From: Pseudoalteromonas sp. P1-9
GTDB lineage: Bacteria > Pseudomonadota > Gammaproteobacteria > Enterobacterales > Alteromonadaceae
DNA length: 64,000 nucleotides
Reading direction: 5' to 3'
Assembly: GCF_001399975.1 (NCBI RefSeq)
Contig: NZ_LKBD01000011.1
Span: 1 to 64,000, forward strand
Positions 20,176 through 31,607 of this stretch are shown here, piece by piece (positions within the stretch are counted from its first letter, which is position 1; every line of letters begins with the position of its first letter). The notes beneath the pieces were generated by a model that was given only the letters and a program-made list of their open reading frames with translations, was not told where the DNA came from and made no database searches. The position numbers and the translations under genes were made by a program.

Positions 20176-20512
20176 ACTTTTTGGCATTCCAAACTGCGAC
20201 ACAATTAAAAAAGCAAAAAAGTGGCTTGAACAAAACAACATTGAATACACTTTTCACGACTACCGCAAAGACGGTGTAGACTCAGAGATGGTAAATACCT
20301 TTTGCCAACAGCTAGATTGGCAACAAGTATTGAATAAGCGCGGCACGACCTATCGCCAACTCGATGATGCAACTAAAGAGAGCCTAAACGCCGAATCTGC
20401 TGTGGCACTATTAGTAGAGCAACCAGCCATGATTAAGCGCCCTATTTTAGAAAAAGATGGCGAATTACATTTAGGCTTTAAAGCAGACCAATACCAAAGT
20501 ATTTTTTCATGA
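20168..20512 (+). CDS. yffB: ArsC/Spx-family reductase-like protein YffB
   Basis: A 114-residue thioredoxin-fold protein of the ArsC/Spx superfamily. The single N-terminal cysteine sits in [16 protein letters not shown], and the C-terminal [19 protein letters not shown] segment is typical of YffB. The family is described as glutathione-dependent reductase-like but has no firm substrate. Adjacency to dapE is conserved in other gammaproteobacteria and supports the assignment. Start and stop codons overlap both neighbours. Confidence 0.88.
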   Translation: MIKLFGIPNCDTIKKAKKWLEQNNIEYTFHDYRKDGVDSEMVNTFCQQLDWQQVLNKRGTTYRQLDDATKESLNAESAVALLVEQPAMIKRPILEKDGELHLGFKADQYQSIFS

Positions 20513-21642
20513 GTGATTACAATGTAGTAAGCCTTACGCAAGCGCTTATTCAAAAGCCCTCAGTTACACCCGATGATGCTGGCTGCCAAGATTTAATGGC
20601 CGAGCTGCTAACGCCGCTCGGGTTTAATATTGAGTCTTTATTTTTTACCGACACATTAAACATGTGGGCGCGTAAAGGCACTGAAGCACCACTATTCTGT
20701 TTTGCGGGTCACACCGACGTGGTACCAACTGGTCCAACAGATGCATGGCATCAACCACCGTTTTCGGGTAATTTACTCGACGGTTATATTCACGGTCGCG
20801 GCGCCGCTGATATGAAAGGCTCGCTTGCCGCTATGCTGATTGCCACAAAGCGTTTTATTGAAAAACACCCAAATCATAAAGGAAGTATCGCCTTTTTAAT
20901 CACCTCAGATGAAGAAGGCCCGTTTATTAACGGCACAACTAAGGTGATTGATGTATTAGAAGCGCGTAATGAGAAAATTGATATGTGCTTAGTGGGCGAA
21001 CCGTCATCTAGCCATACCTTAGGGGATGTAGTTAAAAATGGTCGCCGTGGTTCATTAACCGGGTTTGTTACTGTGAAAGGTGTGCAAGGCCATGTCGCCT
21101 ACCCGCATCTTGCAAAAAACCCAATTCATTTAGCTGCCCCCGCATTGGATGAACTGGCAAATACGCAATGGGATACCGGCAACGAATACTTCCCAGCCAC
21201 CAGTTTCCAAATCTCAAATATCAATGGTGGTACTGGTGCTGGTAATGTGATCCCTGGCAGCGTTGAAGTGCAGTTTAACTTTCGCTACAGCACTGAAGTA
21301 ACCGCTGATGAGCTCACTGCGCGTACTGTTGCTATTTTAGACCATCACGGACTTGAATATGATATTCGCTGGGTTTACAACGGATTACCTTTTTTAACCG
21401 ATGAAGGCCCGCTACTTGAAGCTACCGTAGCGGCCATTAAAGATGTACAGCATATTGATACATCGGTTGAAACCACAGGTGGTACATCTGACGGGCGTTT
21501 TATTGCACAAACAGGCGCACAAGTAGTCGAACTGGGCCCTATCAATGCAACCATTCATAAAGTTAACGAGTGTGTAAACGCACGCGATCTTGAGATCCTT
21601 GCTGATGTTTATGAGGCCATTTTAGTTAAATGTTTAACCTAG
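20509..21642 (+). CDS. dapE: succinyl-diaminopimelate desuccinylase
   Basis: DapE removes succinate from N-succinyl-LL-diaminopimelate in lysine and peptidoglycan synthesis, using two zinc ions. The 377-residue M20-family protein shows [12 protein letters not shown] (first metal ligands), [26 protein letters not shown] (catalytic Glu), [17 protein letters not shown] and near the C-terminus GGTSDGRF and [16 protein letters not shown] overlap with yffB indicates translational coupling. Confidence 0.96.
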   Translation: MSDYNVVSLTQALIQKPSVTPDDAGCQDLMAELLTPLGFNIESLFFTDTLNMWARKGTEAPLFCFAGHTDVVPTGPTDAWHQPPFSGNLLDGYIHGRGAADMKGSLAAMLIATKRFIEKHPNHKGSIAFLITSDEEGPFINGTTKVIDVLEARNEKIDMCLVGEPSSSHTLGDVVKNGRRGSLTGFVTVKGVQGHVAYPHLAKNPIHLAAPALDELANTQWDTGNEYFPATSFQISNINGGTGAGNVIPGSVEVQFNFRYSTEVTADELTARTVAILDHHGLEYDIRWVYNGLPFLTDEGPLLEATVAAIKDVQHIDTSVETTGGTSDGRFIAQTGAQVVELGPINATIHKVNECVNARDLEILADVYEAILVKCLT

Positions 21643-22313
21643 ATGAGCAGGCAGCGCTTGGTCTTACGCAAGCGCATTTATGCGATTATCACGGTCGCTT
21701 AGTTGAGCAATCGATTGTACGCAACCTCAAGCAAATGCAAGTTGCCGCAAGCAAATGCAATATTACTCTTTCTCTTGCCTCTAGCTTTCGCGATTTTGAA
21801 AGGCAAAGCCTTATTTGGAACAATAAGTTTAATCAAATCAGACCCGTGTTCGATATCAACGACCAGCCAGTCGATTTAACTCACTTAAATGAACAAGACA
21901 AATGCCAAGCAATCATGTTGTTTAGCGCGATTCCTGGGGCGAGCCGACACCACTTTGGCACCGATCTGGACGTATTTGACGCAAATAAGGTAGATGATAA
22001 CTATCAATTGGCGCTTAGCCAACAAGAGTATGCATCGGGTGGACCGTTTTTAGAACTTGCGCAATGGCTTGAACAACACGCTGAAACGTATGGATTTTTC
22101 TTGCCCTATAAGCAGTTTAATGGGGGCGTTGCAAAGGAGCCGTGGCATATTAGTCATATCAGCCGAGCGCAATATTACAGCAATATCCACTCTAAAGAAT
22201 TGCTTGAAAAGCTACTGATAAACTCAAATGTGGCAGGTTGGCCAAGCTTAGTTGACCAACTCGATACAATTTATCCTCAGTACGTCAGCAATATTAGCGC
22301 TGCTGGTAATTAG
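21630..22313 (+). CDS. M15-family D-alanyl-D-alanine carboxypeptidase-like protein (VanY type)
   Basis: The 227-residue protein has the VanY/M15 zinc peptidase pattern: [27 protein letters not shown] with zinc ligands His and Asp, and EPWHISHIS with the third His. It should cleave D-Ala-D-Ala peptide ends. There is no obvious signal peptide, so location and true substrate are uncertain. It overlaps dapE by 13 bp as the last gene of the five-gene run, tying diaminopimelate supply to a cell-wall peptidase. It converges with, and overlaps by 20 bp, the aminotransferase gene on the other strand. Confidence 0.8.
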   Translation: MFNLDEQAALGLTQAHLCDYHGRLVEQSIVRNLKQMQVAASKCNITLSLASSFRDFERQSLIWNNKFNQIRPVFDINDQPVDLTHLNEQDKCQAIMLFSAIPGASRHHFGTDLDVFDANKVDDNYQLALSQQEYASGGPFLELAQWLEQHAETYGFFLPYKQFNGGVAKEPWHISHISRAQYYSNIHSKELLEKLLINSNVAGWPSLVDQLDTIYPQYVSNISAAGN

Positions 22314-23511
22314 CAAAGAAGCGCTGTATTCCCTCTATCGCCGGGGTTAATTGGTCTGGATGTGGTAAAAACACAAGCCTAAAGTGGTCTGGATCAGGCC
22401 AATTAAACGCACGCCCATGCACTAATAATGTACGCTCTTGCTTAAGTAAATCTAAAATCAGCTTTTCGTCATCATCGACATTAAAGCGCTTAAGATCAAA
22501 CTTAGCAAACGCATAAAGTGCGCCCTTTGGTTTTACACACGAAACACCATCAATGGCGTTTAAGCCTTCATATGTCATATTACGCTGCTGATACAATCTG
22601 CCGCCTGGCAAAATCAAATCGTCGATTGATTGCACCCCACCTAATGCTTGTTGAATGGCATATTGTGCAGGTACGTTTGCACACAAACGCATTGATGCAA
22701 GCATTTCAAGCCCTTGCATATACTCATCTAACAATGACACTTTGCCGCTCAATACCATCCAGCCCATGCGAAGGCCCGCAGCGCGATAGGTTTTTGCTAA
22801 CCCATTAAAGGTAATAATTGGTACATCGTCACATAGGCTCGCAATCGACGTGTATGGCGTATTGTCGTAGATGATTTTTTCGTAAATCTCGTCACTAAAT
22901 ACCAGTAAATTGTGCTCTCTTGCTAAACCTAACAGATCATTAAGCAATGCTTTGTCGTAAACAGCGCCCGTTGGGTTATTTGGGTTAATCAGCACAATTG
23001 CTTTGGTATTCGATGTAATTTTACTTTTAATATCATTGATATCTGGAAACCAGTCTTGCTCTTCATCACACAAATAGTGCACTGGGTTACCACCAGCCAG
23101 CTTAACCGATGCCGTCCAAAGTGGATAATCAGGCGCTGGGATCAGTACTTCATCTTGGCTATTAAGCAAAGCTTGAGTCGCCATTTGAATAAGCTCACTA
23201 ACGCCATTACCAATGAAAATATTATCGATTGATAAATTTGAAAACTGTTTATTTTGGTAGTATTGATAAATAGAAACGCGGGCCGAGTATAAACCTTTTG
23301 AATCACAATAACCCTGTGCGGCACTCATATTTCGAATAATGTCTTTTAACATATCTTCTGGCATGTCAAAGCCAAAGGCGGCAGGGTTACCAATATTTAA
23401 CTTTAATACTTGTTCCCCTTGATCTTCCATTTCACGTGCCATTTTTAAAACTGGCCCACGAATGTCGTAACAAACCCCTTGTAACTTATCGCTTTTCTTA
23501 AACACTGCCAA
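22294..23511 (-). CDS. alaA: alanine/glutamate aminotransferase (AlaA-like, class I PLP)
   Basis: The 405-residue fold-type I aminotransferase closely follows AlaA (YfbQ): it begins MAVFKKSDKLQGVCYDIRGP and has LNIGNPAAFGFD, GNGVSELIQMATQALL, INPNNPTGAVYD, FSDEIYEKIIYD, and FNGLAKTYRAAGLRMGWM carrying the PLP-binding lysine. The C-terminus has HFRLVFLP. In Escherichia coli AlaA makes alanine from pyruvate and glutamate. It is transcribed alone, converging with the M15 gene. The 193 bp upstream show nothing that I can support. Confidence 0.88.
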   Translation of the reverse strand: MAVFKKSDKLQGVCYDIRGPVLKMAREMEDQGEQVLKLNIGNPAAFGFDMPEDMLKDIIRNMSAAQGYCDSKGLYSARVSIYQYYQNKQFSNLSIDNIFIGNGVSELIQMATQALLNSQDEVLIPAPDYPLWTASVKLAGGNPVHYLCDEEQDWFPDINDIKSKITSNTKAIVLINPNNPTGAVYDKALLNDLLGLAREHNLLVFSDEIYEKIIYDNTPYTSIASLCDDVPIITFNGLAKTYRAAGLRMGWMVLSGKVSLLDEYMQGLEMLASMRLCANVPAQYAIQQALGGVQSIDDLILPGGRLYQQRNMTYEGLNAIDGVSCVKPKGALYAFAKFDLKRFNVDDDEKLILDLLKQERTLLVHGRAFNWPDPDHFRLVFLPHPDQLTPAIEGIQRFFANYQQR

Positions 23512-23704
23512 ACGTCCCCAAATACTATTTTTGCGTTTACCTTAAACGCTCTATTTTATAACAACCAAACGCGCAACGGACTTATGTCGTTACATAATTC
23601 CGATAAATAGCTTAAATCTATTGAAAGCTAGCGCATGCTCAAGCCTCAGGCTATCGCATTTGCATTAAAAGCGAAAGGATAAACACACTAATGGAATAAA
23701 ATAA

Positions 23705-24046
23705 TTAAACCAGCTTGTTTATTGCGTCTTTAGTAGCAGAAATATGCGCAGGCAAAGCCGTTTTTAATTCGCTGGCCAGAGCCATATTTGACTCGTTAAG
23801 CGCGTGTTCGAGTTGTCTCGCGATTTGCGCAAGCGAGTCAGCACCAAATTGCGCCGCATTTGATTTTAAACTATGGGCATGTCGCGTTGCCTCAGTTAAA
23901 TTACTGTCAAAATCGTTTTCAAGATCTTGATAAAGGCGGTCAAATTCTGTCAGACAGAATTCTAAGGTAGGTAAAAATTGATCTTGCAACAGATCTTGCA
24001 TAGCAAACAGTGCATCTGAATTAATGTTTACGTCTATTTCACTCAT
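23705..24046 (-). CDS. orphan histidine phosphotransfer (HPt) protein
   Basis: The 113-residue all-helical protein carries the HPt signature ATRHAHSLKSNAAQFGADSL, with H58 as the probable phosphorylated histidine. It has no other domain, and no kinase or regulator is adjacent. A phospho-shuttle role for a hybrid kinase elsewhere in the genome is likely. The 7TM hybrid kinase in this window has its own HPt domain and so does not need it. Confidence 0.82.
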   Translation of the reverse strand: MSEIDVNINSDALFAMQDLLQDQFLPTLEFCLTEFDRLYQDLENDFDSNLTEATRHAHSLKSNAAQFGADSLAQIARQLEHALNESNMALASELKTALPAHISATKDAINKLV

Positions 24047-24242
24047 AGAAAGCTATTAAAGTATTTGACTTCCTTTAACATTAAACCAAGATGCGCCACT
24101 TTTCTATTCCGATTTAAAAATTAACTGTTAGTTCCTATATTTAGCACACCATTTAGTTTTTATTTAACCCATCAAATGGCGTGCTTGAATGAAGCAACGC
24201 GGACTATTAAACTACTCATTTTAGCGACGAAACTACACATCT

Positions 24243-24836
24243 ATGGCCCGCCCCACTTGTAATACATGCCACTTTGTTAAAACTGATTGCATATGCGCAC
24301 ACGTTAAAACCCTTTCGAATCGCATTAACATCATTGTGTTGCAACACAAAGGCGAAGAGAAAAACGCAAAGAATACAGTGCGATTGGCCGAGTTAATTTA
24401 TTCTAATATTACGGTTTTAGTCGGTGAAACACCTGAAGACTTTGACGCACTTAAAGCACTGCCACAAAATTCCAGTGCCCTTTTATACCCTACAGAAGAT
24501 GCTGAGCCACTAGAAGACAACAATACCGCGTTAAACCTTAGCCATTTAATCGTGCTTGATGGTACCTGGAAAAAAGCGAATAAGCTGTTTTTTAGTCTGG
24601 ATATTTTGAGCCAGTTTAAACAGGTGAGTTTTAGCCAGCTACCGGAAAATCGGTATCATATTCGTAAAGCCAACCGTATGGATAGCTTATCGAGCCTTGA
24701 GGCAATTGCTTACGCGCTTAACTTAACGGAAAAACTACCGATGGAGCCCGCTTACACGGCATTAGAGGCAATGATGGAGAATCAATTTAAGCACATGCCC
24801 GCAGAAGTACGGGCACGCTATAAACAAAACGATTAA
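24243..24836 (+). CDS. DTW-domain protein, tRNA-uridine aminocarboxypropyltransferase-like (TapT family)
   Basis: The 197-residue protein starts with a Cys-rich segment ([16 protein letters not shown]) and has the DTW-domain core: [14 protein letters not shown] and [17 protein letters not shown] enzymes such as Escherichia coli TapT install acp3U on tRNA from S-adenosylmethionine. The core motif here is DGTW. The gene overlaps the convergent dcd by four bases. Confidence 0.8.
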   Translation: MARPTCNTCHFVKTDCICAHVKTLSNRINIIVLQHKGEEKNAKNTVRLAELIYSNITVLVGETPEDFDALKALPQNSSALLYPTEDAEPLEDNNTALNLSHLIVLDGTWKKANKLFFSLDILSQFKQVSFSQLPENRYHIRKANRMDSLSSLEAIAYALNLTEKLPMEPAYTALEAMMENQFKHMPAEVRARYKQND

Positions 24837-25423
24837 GACTGGCTGTCGTCACTAATGCGGCTAGCCACAGCGCCTGATTGGCCTTTGTATTTTGCGTCTT
24901 TACGGCGGTTATAAGGGTTCTCTGCCGGTCCAGACATGGTTTCAAAACTCAGCGCCCCAATTTTCATATACGAGCGAAGGGCTAATGGCAATTTTCCAGA
25001 ATTGTAAAATTCCAACACAATATTGCCTGACCAACCTGGATCAATTCGGTGAGCGGTTACGTGAACCATTAAACCTAAACGCGCAAGCGACGAACGGCCA
25101 TCTAACCAACCTACGATATCGTCAGGCAAAGTGACACTTTCATACGTGATAGCAAGGGCAAGTTCACCCGGGTGTAGGAAGAATGCTTCTCCCTCTTCTA
25201 GCACAATTTCATCGCTCATAATCGATTCCATTGCCGCTGACACCAACTCTTTTGGACCACTTAAATCAACATAGGGGGCTTTATGATCCTGAAATACACG
25301 AAATTTGTTGCCTAATCGTAAATCGACCGTCACACCGGAAATCATGTCATCTTTTGGTGCAGGATCAATGCTAATTTTACCCGCGTTTAGATACTCTTTT
25401 ATATGGGTATCGCATAATCGCAT
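24833..25423 (-). CDS. dcd: dCTP deaminase
   Basis: Dcd deaminates dCTP to dUTP for thymidylate synthesis. The 196-residue protein begins [12 protein letters not shown] and has [42 protein letters not shown] with the catalytic Arg/Ser and Glu-region residues, [13 protein letters not shown] and [15 protein letters not shown]. Length and motifs match the trimeric gammaproteobacterial enzyme. It lies two bases downstream of mrp on the same strand and is probably co-transcribed with it, as seen in related genomes. Confidence 0.95.
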   Translation of the reverse strand: MRLCDTHIKEYLNAGKISIDPAPKDDMISGVTVDLRLGNKFRVFQDHKAPYVDLSGPKELVSAAMESIMSDEIVLEEGEAFFLHPGELALAITYESVTLPDDIVGWLDGRSSLARLGLMVHVTAHRIDPGWSGNIVLEFYNSGKLPLALRSYMKIGALSFETMSGPAENPYNRRKDAKYKGQSGAVASRISDDSQS

Positions 25424-25425
25424 AG

Positions 25426-26538
25426 TTAATCGTCCGTTATAATAATTTCGACGGGATTGCTGCCACTTCCTTGATAAAACAAATGACTAGCAATAAGTTT
25501 TGCCGCTCGATTATAAATGGCAACGAGCGCCTTGTCAGCATTATGTGAAATAAACTCACCTGCTTCGCCACTTTCGCGAATGGCATGGGCCAGCGGCACT
25601 TGGCCAAGTAATGGTACATCAATACGCTGGGCAAGTGCTTTACCACCGTCTTCACCAAATACGTGGTTGATACCATTACAATGTTGACAGTGAAAGTAAC
25701 TCATATTTTCAAGTAAACCTAAAATTGGCACTTTAACTTTATTAAACATGTCGATGCCCTTATTGGCATCGGCAAGCGCTAAATCTTGTGGTGTTGTAAC
25801 AATCACAGCGCCACTTGCTGGAATTTTTTGCGACATAGTGAGCTGAATATCCCCTGTACCCGGTGGCATATCCACAATTAAATAATCAAGTTCAGGCCAC
25901 GCGGTTTCGTTTAATAACTGCATCAGCGCTGTGGATGCCATAGGACCCCGCCACACTGTGGCATCCTCTTTGCCTAGCAAAAAGCCTATTGATTGTGCTG
26001 CAAGCCCATTTTTACTCATAGGTAGCAAAGTCTTATCGTCTTTCGCTTGCGGTTTTTGGTCTTCAAGCCCCAGTAATAATGGAATAGATGGGCCATAAAT
26101 ATCGGCATCTAGCACCCCGACGGCTGCACCATTTTGCTTCAACGCATGGGCCAAATTAACGGCACTAGTTGATTTACCGACACCACCTTTGCCACTGGCA
26201 ACTAAGATAATATGTTTAATCGTGCTATGGCGAAAAGGCTCGAGCAATTGCACCTGCACACTCACGTGCACCGGTTTTTGCAGTTGTTCTGAAAGAAACG
26301 CGGCGATTGCAGGCTGCTCTGTCGTGGCAGCAAAATGAAGCGTTAGAGCAACTTTAACACCATCAACATCATCCACCGAGACTAAACTACACGCTTGTTG
26401 TAACCCCACAGGAAAGACGTCCGAGCGATAATCGCAGAGCAAACTGTTTATTTGCTCAAATAAGTCGGAATTGTGTGGTTTTTTCAGCGCTTTTTCGGCT
26501 GCTTTGGACCCTCGGAAAAGATTTTTAATATTAAACAT
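25426..26538 (-). CDS. mrp: Mrp/ApbC-type iron-sulfur carrier ATPase
   Basis: The product is a P-loop ATPase of the Mrp/ApbC/NBP35 family, which carries and inserts Fe-S clusters. Motifs are [18 protein letters not shown] (deviant Walker A), [25 protein letters not shown] and the cluster-binding CxxC pair (FHCQHC). A short N-terminal DUF59-like segment precedes the ATPase. I prefer the ATG at 26538 ([10 protein letters not shown], 370 residues), because the 36 extra residues possible upstream look non-coding and family members start near here. Confidence 0.88.
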   Translation of the reverse strand: MFNIKNLFRGSKAAEKALKKPHNSDLFEQINSLLCDYRSDVFPVGLQQACSLVSVDDVDGVKVALTLHFAATTEQPAIAAFLSEQLQKPVHVSVQVQLLEPFRHSTIKHIILVASGKGGVGKSTSAVNLAHALKQNGAAVGVLDADIYGPSIPLLLGLEDQKPQAKDDKTLLPMSKNGLAAQSIGFLLGKEDATVWRGPMASTALMQLLNETAWPELDYLIVDMPPGTGDIQLTMSQKIPASGAVIVTTPQDLALADANKGIDMFNKVKVPILGLLENMSYFHCQHCNGINHVFGEDGGKALAQRIDVPLLGQVPLAHAIRESGEAGEFISHNADKALVAIYNRAAKLIASHLFYQGSGSNPVEIIITDD

Positions 26539-26711
26539 GTAAATCTTCATTTGGCTAATGAAATACGCGCTGGAATTATGTAATATTCCTGACCTTAACT
26601 CCAGTTTTAAACTTAGCTTGTTGTACTGTTTAATATTCGCTTTCACAAGTTAGGTGTTACCCGTTGGGTATTTTAATGGTGTTGTCACCACACTAGTTTA
26701 CGGTAAACGAT

Positions 26712-28739
26712 ATGTCGCAAAGAAAAATCTTAATTACAAGTGCATTGCCTTATGCAAATGGCCCGACTCACCTAGGCCATTTACTTGAGTATATTCAAAC
26801 GGATATCTGGTCGCGCTTCCAGAAATTACGTGGTCACGAAACGTATTATGTATGTGCCGATGATGCGCACGGTACGCCGATCATGCTAAACGCGCAAAAA
26901 CAAGGTATTACACCAGAAGAAATGGTGGCGAATGTAAGTGTTGAGCGCCAGCGCGACTTTGCTGACTTTCATATTAAATTTGATAATTACCACAGCACTC
27001 ACTCAGAGGAAAACAAGCAGTTTTCTGAGTTAATTTATAACCGTCTAAATGATGGCGGCTATATTAAAAAACGTACTATTTCTCAGCTATTTGACGAAGA
27101 AAAAGGTATTTTCTTACCAGATCGTTTCGTAACAGGCACGTGCCCTCGCTGTAAAGCAGAAGACCAAAATGGCGACAGCTGTGACGCATGTGGCGCAACT
27201 TACAGCCCGACTGAGCTGGAAGCACCAAAATCTGTGATGTCTGGTTCAACACCAGTGTTAAAGGATTCTGAGCATTACTTCTTCGATTTACCAGCATTTG
27301 AAGACATGTTGAAATCGTGGTTAACCTCAGGCGCAATTCAAGGCGAAATGGCAAACAAACTAAACGAGTGGTTTGAAGATGGCCTACAGCAGTGGGATAT
27401 CAGCCGTGATGCACCGTATTTTGGATTCGAAATTCCTGGTGCACCAGGTAAATACTTCTACGTATGGTTAGATGCGCCAATTGGTTACATGGCAAGCTTT
27501 AAAAACTTATGCGATAAATCTGGCCTAGATTTCGACGCATTTTGGTCAACCGATTCAGATGCCGAGCTATATCACTTTATTGGTAAAGACATTGTCTATT
27601 TCCACAGCCTGTTTTGGCCTGCGATGTTAGAAGGTGCAGGTTTTAGAAAGCCAAACAATGTATTTGCTCACGGTTTTGTCACGGTAAATGGCGCTAAAAT
27701 GTCTAAATCAAAAGGTACCTTTATTAAAGCGCGCACATACCTAGATCACATTAACAACCCTGAGTACTTACGTTACTACTTCGCGGCGAAGCTAAATTCG
27801 GGTATTACTGATTTAGATTTAAACCTTGAAGATTTTGCTCAGCGCGTTAACTCTGACTTGGTCGGTAAAGTAGTGAATATTGCGAGCCGTTGCGCTGGCT
27901 TTATCACCAAGAAATTTGATGGCAAGTTAAGCACTGATATTGCAGAGCCTGAATTACTTGCTGAGTTTGTAAACGCACAAGAAAGCATTGCAGCTTCGTT
28001 TGAAAACCGAGAGTACAGCCGTGCCATTCGTGAGATTATGGCGTTAGCGGATAAAGCAAACCAATATATTGATGCGAAAGCACCGTGGGTGTTAATTAAG
28101 AACGAAGAGACCCAAAACGAAGCGCACCTTGTGTGTTCAATGGGTATTAACTTATTCAAGTTATTAATGACTTACTTAAAGCCTGTGCTTCCAGCAATGG
28201 CCGAGCAAGTAGAAACGTTCTTGAACACTGAACTAACATGGCAGAGCATTAATACAGCACTAACTGGTCATGAAATTAGTAAGTTTAAAGCGCTTATGCA
28301 GCGTGTAGAAATGGATAAAGTTAACGCTATGCTTGAAGAATCAAAAGAAAGCCTTGCACCAACAAAACCGGCAATTGACCCAAATAGCCCACTGGCAAAA
28401 GAGCCAATTGCTGACGAAATTGAGTTTAACGACTTTGCAAAGGTTGACCTACGCGTTGCTAAAATTGCAAAAGCAGAGCACGTCGAAGGCGCTGATAAGT
28501 TATTAAAGCTTACACTTGATTTAGGTGGTGAAACACGCCAAGTATTTGCAGGCATTAAGTCAGCTTATCAACCAGAAGATATTGAAGGTAAGCTTACAGT
28601 TATGGTTGCAAACCTTAAACCACGTAAGATGCGCTTTGGTATGTCTGAAGGTATGGTGCTTGCTGCAGGTCCTGGCGGCAAAGAGATTTACATCTTAAAC
28701 CCAGATGACGGTTCACAGCCGGGTATGCGTGTAATGTAA
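26712..28739 (+). CDS. metG: methionyl-tRNA synthetase
   Basis: The 675-residue class I synthetase has the HIGH-type motif [13 protein letters not shown], the zinc knuckle [29 protein letters not shown], the KMSKS loop [11 protein letters not shown], and a C-terminal EMAP/Trbp tRNA-binding domain ([11 protein letters not shown] and [13 protein letters not shown]). It is the long dimeric form. Divergent mrp and metG share a 173-bp region, an arrangement also known in enterobacteria. Confidence 0.97.
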   Translation: MSQRKILITSALPYANGPTHLGHLLEYIQTDIWSRFQKLRGHETYYVCADDAHGTPIMLNAQKQGITPEEMVANVSVERQRDFADFHIKFDNYHSTHSEENKQFSELIYNRLNDGGYIKKRTISQLFDEEKGIFLPDRFVTGTCPRCKAEDQNGDSCDACGATYSPTELEAPKSVMSGSTPVLKDSEHYFFDLPAFEDMLKSWLTSGAIQGEMANKLNEWFEDGLQQWDISRDAPYFGFEIPGAPGKYFYVWLDAPIGYMASFKNLCDKSGLDFDAFWSTDSDAELYHFIGKDIVYFHSLFWPAMLEGAGFRKPNNVFAHGFVTVNGAKMSKSKGTFIKARTYLDHINNPEYLRYYFAAKLNSGITDLDLNLEDFAQRVNSDLVGKVVNIASRCAGFITKKFDGKLSTDIAEPELLAEFVNAQESIAASFENREYSRAIREIMALADKANQYIDAKAPWVLIKNEETQNEAHLVCSMGINLFKLLMTYLKPVLPAMAEQVETFLNTELTWQSINTALTGHEISKFKALMQRVEMDKVNAMLEESKESLAPTKPAIDPNSPLAKEPIADEIEFNDFAKVDLRVAKIAKAEHVEGADKLLKLTLDLGGETRQVFAGIKSAYQPEDIEGKLTVMVANLKPRKMRFGMSEGMVLAAGPGGKEIYILNPDDGSQPGMRVM

Positions 28740-28779
28740 TAGCAATTGTGTTGAGTGTGTGTTCAGAAATAGCGCAGGG

Positions 28780-28809
28780 TAAATTCAAACGCTGTTAGCA
28801 AAATATTTA
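28780..28809. repeat. 30-bp dispersed repeat, copy 1
   Basis: This intergenic 30-mer matches 62162-62191 at 25 of 30 positions. The shared core is TAAATTCAAAC, then CTGTTAGCA. Both copies lie close to the 3' ends of unrelated genes and begin TAAAT and end ATTTA (weak inverted ends). Confidence 0.45.
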
Positions 28810-28858
28810 CCCTCTAGCATGAACAGCTATTCAAGTAAATTGTTAGAAAATACCACTT

Positions 28859-28886
28859 AAAAAAACCGCCGACTGGCGGTTTTTTT
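28859..28886. terminator. rho-independent terminator after metG
   Basis: AAAAAAACCGCC and GGCGGTTTTTTT form a perfect stem around a four-base loop (GACT). It lies between the convergent metG and the hybrid kinase gene and can serve both strands. Confidence 0.9.
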
Positions 28887-28934
28887 GTATCTCAACAAAT
28901 AGGGCCAGGCGGGTTAAGCATAAATCGGGAAAAT

Positions 28935-31586
28935 TTAACTCACCTGTTTAATCGAGCGCATAAATGATTGATACGATGAGCTAATATCTTTTTGTGATTG
29001 TGATTTCAAGGCGCCTTCTAAGCCTTTAGCCATTTGACCCAACTCATCAAAGCCAAACATACCAGCCGCGCCATAAATTGCATGGCACAGTTTTGCCAAC
29101 TCTTTATTATCACCCAAACAAAATAGGTGCTCAGCGAGGGCTTTTTGTTCCATTAAGTTATTAATAAATTGCAAACGCATAATTTTTAAGTCTTGCTCTG
29201 GAATGGCCGCGACTTCAATTGGTATACCGGTATACTTGCTCAGCTTTTCATAAAACTCGGTTTGATCAATGGGTTTGGCAATATGGTCATCAAACCCTAC
29301 TGATAAATAGTGTTTAATTTCATCTGTCATTGCATTAGCAGTAAGCGCCAAAATCGGGCACGATACACCGGTTGAGCGCATTAATTCATGGGCTTCAATA
29401 CCATCCATCACTGGCATTTGAATATCTAACAAAATAATATCAAACTCATCGGTAAAGGTGGCATCAACTGCCAGAGCACCATTTTCAACACACATAACCT
29501 GAAATCCTAAATTCTCAAGCATTCGGGATATAAACAGGCGATTATCTGGGTGATCTTCTGCCAGCAAAATACTGCCTTCGAGTTTTTTAACCTCGCCAGA
29601 TTGTTTTTTCTTGGTATTCGCTTCTTGAGTGACCTGGTATGAATCAAGCCATTTGGTTTCTGTGGTTGTATAACATGGCAGTGTAAAGCTGAATTTAGAT
29701 CCTTTGCCTGGTTTGCTCGAAACATTAATTAAACCACCCAAGCGCTCAATTAAGTTTTTGGAAATATGTAAACCTAAACCAGTGCCACCATATTGCCGTG
29801 TGGTCGATATATCGCCCTGATGAAATGGCGTAAATAACTTTTTAACGGCTTGTTCATCCATGCCAATGCCCGTATCAACAATGGTAATTTTCAGGTCGTC
29901 TTCTTCCATTTCAACCTTAATACTGACACTGCCTTTTTTGGTAAATTTAACTGAGTTACTGGCTAAGTTCAGTAAAATTTGGCGCAACCTAACGGGGTCT
30001 GACATGATGGTGTTAGGCAGCGGAAAATGGTAATCGATATTAAATTCAAGGCCTTTATCGCGTACTTGGCGCCCCAAAATTGAACCCACCTCGGAAAGTA
30101 GCTGGAAGATATTCGTTGGTACTTGCTCAATGGTAAGTTTGTTTGCTTCAATCTTAGATACATCCAGAATGTCATTAATTAAGCTTAGTAAGTGTCGGCT
30201 ATTCTTTTGGATGACTTTAAGCGCATGACGCTGCTCGTTTGGCGTTAACGTGTTATCACTGTTTAAGGTATCTACATAGCCTAAAATAGAGGTCATTGGC
30301 GTACGAATTTCATGACTCATATTGGCTAAGAAGCGTGATTTTGCCTGATTTGCGTCTTTAAGTTCATCAGTCAAAACTTCAAGGGCGATGGTACGTTCAC
30401 GTACTTTTAGTTCTAGGTTTTGACTTAAATCGATATTTTGCTGATTGATTAAACGCAATTTATCGGCGACCGCAAACGCCAATAACAAGGCATCTAACGT
30501 GGTGCCAATTAAGCCGTACAAGTAAAAGTTTGCGTTAACGTCGCCCAATAACCCCAAGTTATTTAAATTGCCTACCATATTCGGCAGCAGCATTGCAATG
30601 TAAGCCAAAATAAAATAACGGGCTGGTTTAAAACCACGTTGCCAACTAAGTAATCCAGACGCCATGCCAATCACCATCATGGTTCCAGTAACGAGCGTGG
30701 CCCAGATAAAACCGAACCCAGGCATAAACAAACTTATGGGAATGCCGGCGAGTGCGCCATAACCAATCCATAAAGCGACCTTCGCCAATTGAGGAAAGCG
30801 TTCATCCAGTCGTAAAAACGGAATAAAAAACAGTGCGTTGGTCAGCGGCAATAAGATAAAGCCCAACCAATGAACAGACGCAGTATTAACATTAAATAGC
30901 TGCTGTGGAATTAAAAAGAAATGACTCCACGCGAATACCCACGACGCGGTAAATAATGCATAGTACAAGTGCATTTTTTCTCGCGACACAAAGTAAATCA
31001 GTAAGTTATATAACCCAAGCGCTAAACCAATGCCAAAACAAAGCAGCATTATGGTTGAATTTACAGTTGCTTGCTGTTCAAACTTGGAGGCGTGACTAAC
31101 CGTTACTTTTGGCGCAGTGTAAAAATAGTTACTGGTGATGCGTATAATCACCATATATTGCTCACCTTGTTTTAAGTGAACACGATTGGCGAAATGAAAT
31201 GGCACATTTAAGGGGTAATTAGCGCCCGAATACGTCGCTTGTACGCCATCTTTGGCAAAAACTCGTACCTCAATATCATCTGCCATAAAATTTGACGGCG
31301 CAAATACATAATCGCCAGTAGCGACTTGATTATCAATTGAAAGCGCATACCACACTTCATCGCCAAATATATTAGGTCGTTTTACGGCTTGTGCTTTGTG
31401 TCGCCAAGTTAGGGATTCTTGAAAGCTCAGCGGAAAGCTTAAAGGCTGTGAGTTATCAATTTGCGCAGCGTAGGTTAATACATTAGCGCCGAGTTGCTCT
31501 TCAGACAGAACCGTTGCTGAGGCCAAAATCGGACTCAGCAAGCACCAACAAATCAGTAAAAAGTATATCCCACGTGTTCTGATCAT
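28935..31586 (-). CDS. hybrid sensor histidine kinase (7TMR-DISM, HisKA, HATPase, receiver, HPt)
   Basis: The 883-residue protein has a signal peptide, a periplasmic 7TMR-DISM extracellular domain (about residues 30-170), seven membrane helices (about 178-375) and a short coiled coil. HisKA follows with H425 in FLANMSHEIRTPM, then HATPase (GTGLGLHISKNLIERLGG), a receiver domain (DIILLDIQMPVMDG) and a C-terminal HPt with H835 in LCHAIYGAAG. It is a complete four-step phosphorelay in one chain. 7TMR-DISM domains often sense carbohydrates or similar small ligands. It starts 21 bp after the TonB-dependent receptor gene, so receptor and sensor are probably made together and may respond to the same ligand. 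Confidence 0.9.
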   Translation of the reverse strand: MIRTRGIYFLLICWCLLSPILASATVLSEEQLGANVLTYAAQIDNSQPLSFPLSFQESLTWRHKAQAVKRPNIFGDEVWYALSIDNQVATGDYVFAPSNFMADDIEVRVFAKDGVQATYSGANYPLNVPFHFANRVHLKQGEQYMVIIRITSNYFYTAPKVTVSHASKFEQQATVNSTIMLLCFGIGLALGLYNLLIYFVSREKMHLYYALFTASWVFAWSHFFLIPQQLFNVNTASVHWLGFILLPLTNALFFIPFLRLDERFPQLAKVALWIGYGALAGIPISLFMPGFGFIWATLVTGTMMVIGMASGLLSWQRGFKPARYFILAYIAMLLPNMVGNLNNLGLLGDVNANFYLYGLIGTTLDALLLAFAVADKLRLINQQNIDLSQNLELKVRERTIALEVLTDELKDANQAKSRFLANMSHEIRTPMTSILGYVDTLNSDNTLTPNEQRHALKVIQKNSRHLLSLINDILDVSKIEANKLTIEQVPTNIFQLLSEVGSILGRQVRDKGLEFNIDYHFPLPNTIMSDPVRLRQILLNLASNSVKFTKKGSVSIKVEMEEDDLKITIVDTGIGMDEQAVKKLFTPFHQGDISTTRQYGGTGLGLHISKNLIERLGGLINVSSKPGKGSKFSFTLPCYTTTETKWLDSYQVTQEANTKKKQSGEVKKLEGSILLAEDHPDNRLFISRMLENLGFQVMCVENGALAVDATFTDEFDIILLDIQMPVMDGIEAHELMRSTGVSCPILALTANAMTDEIKHYLSVGFDDHIAKPIDQTEFYEKLSKYTGIPIEVAAIPEQDLKIMRLQFINNLMEQKALAEHLFCLGDNKELAKLCHAIYGAAGMFGFDELGQMAKGLEGALKSQSQKDISSSYQSFMRSIKQVS

Positions 31587-31607
31587 CTACTGCTTTCCGA
31601 ACATGAA

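Noticed and set aside
26539..26646. Longer N-terminus for the Mrp protein
   Set aside because: The additional 36 residues are low in similarity to the family and overlap the metG control region; the start at 26538 fits better.
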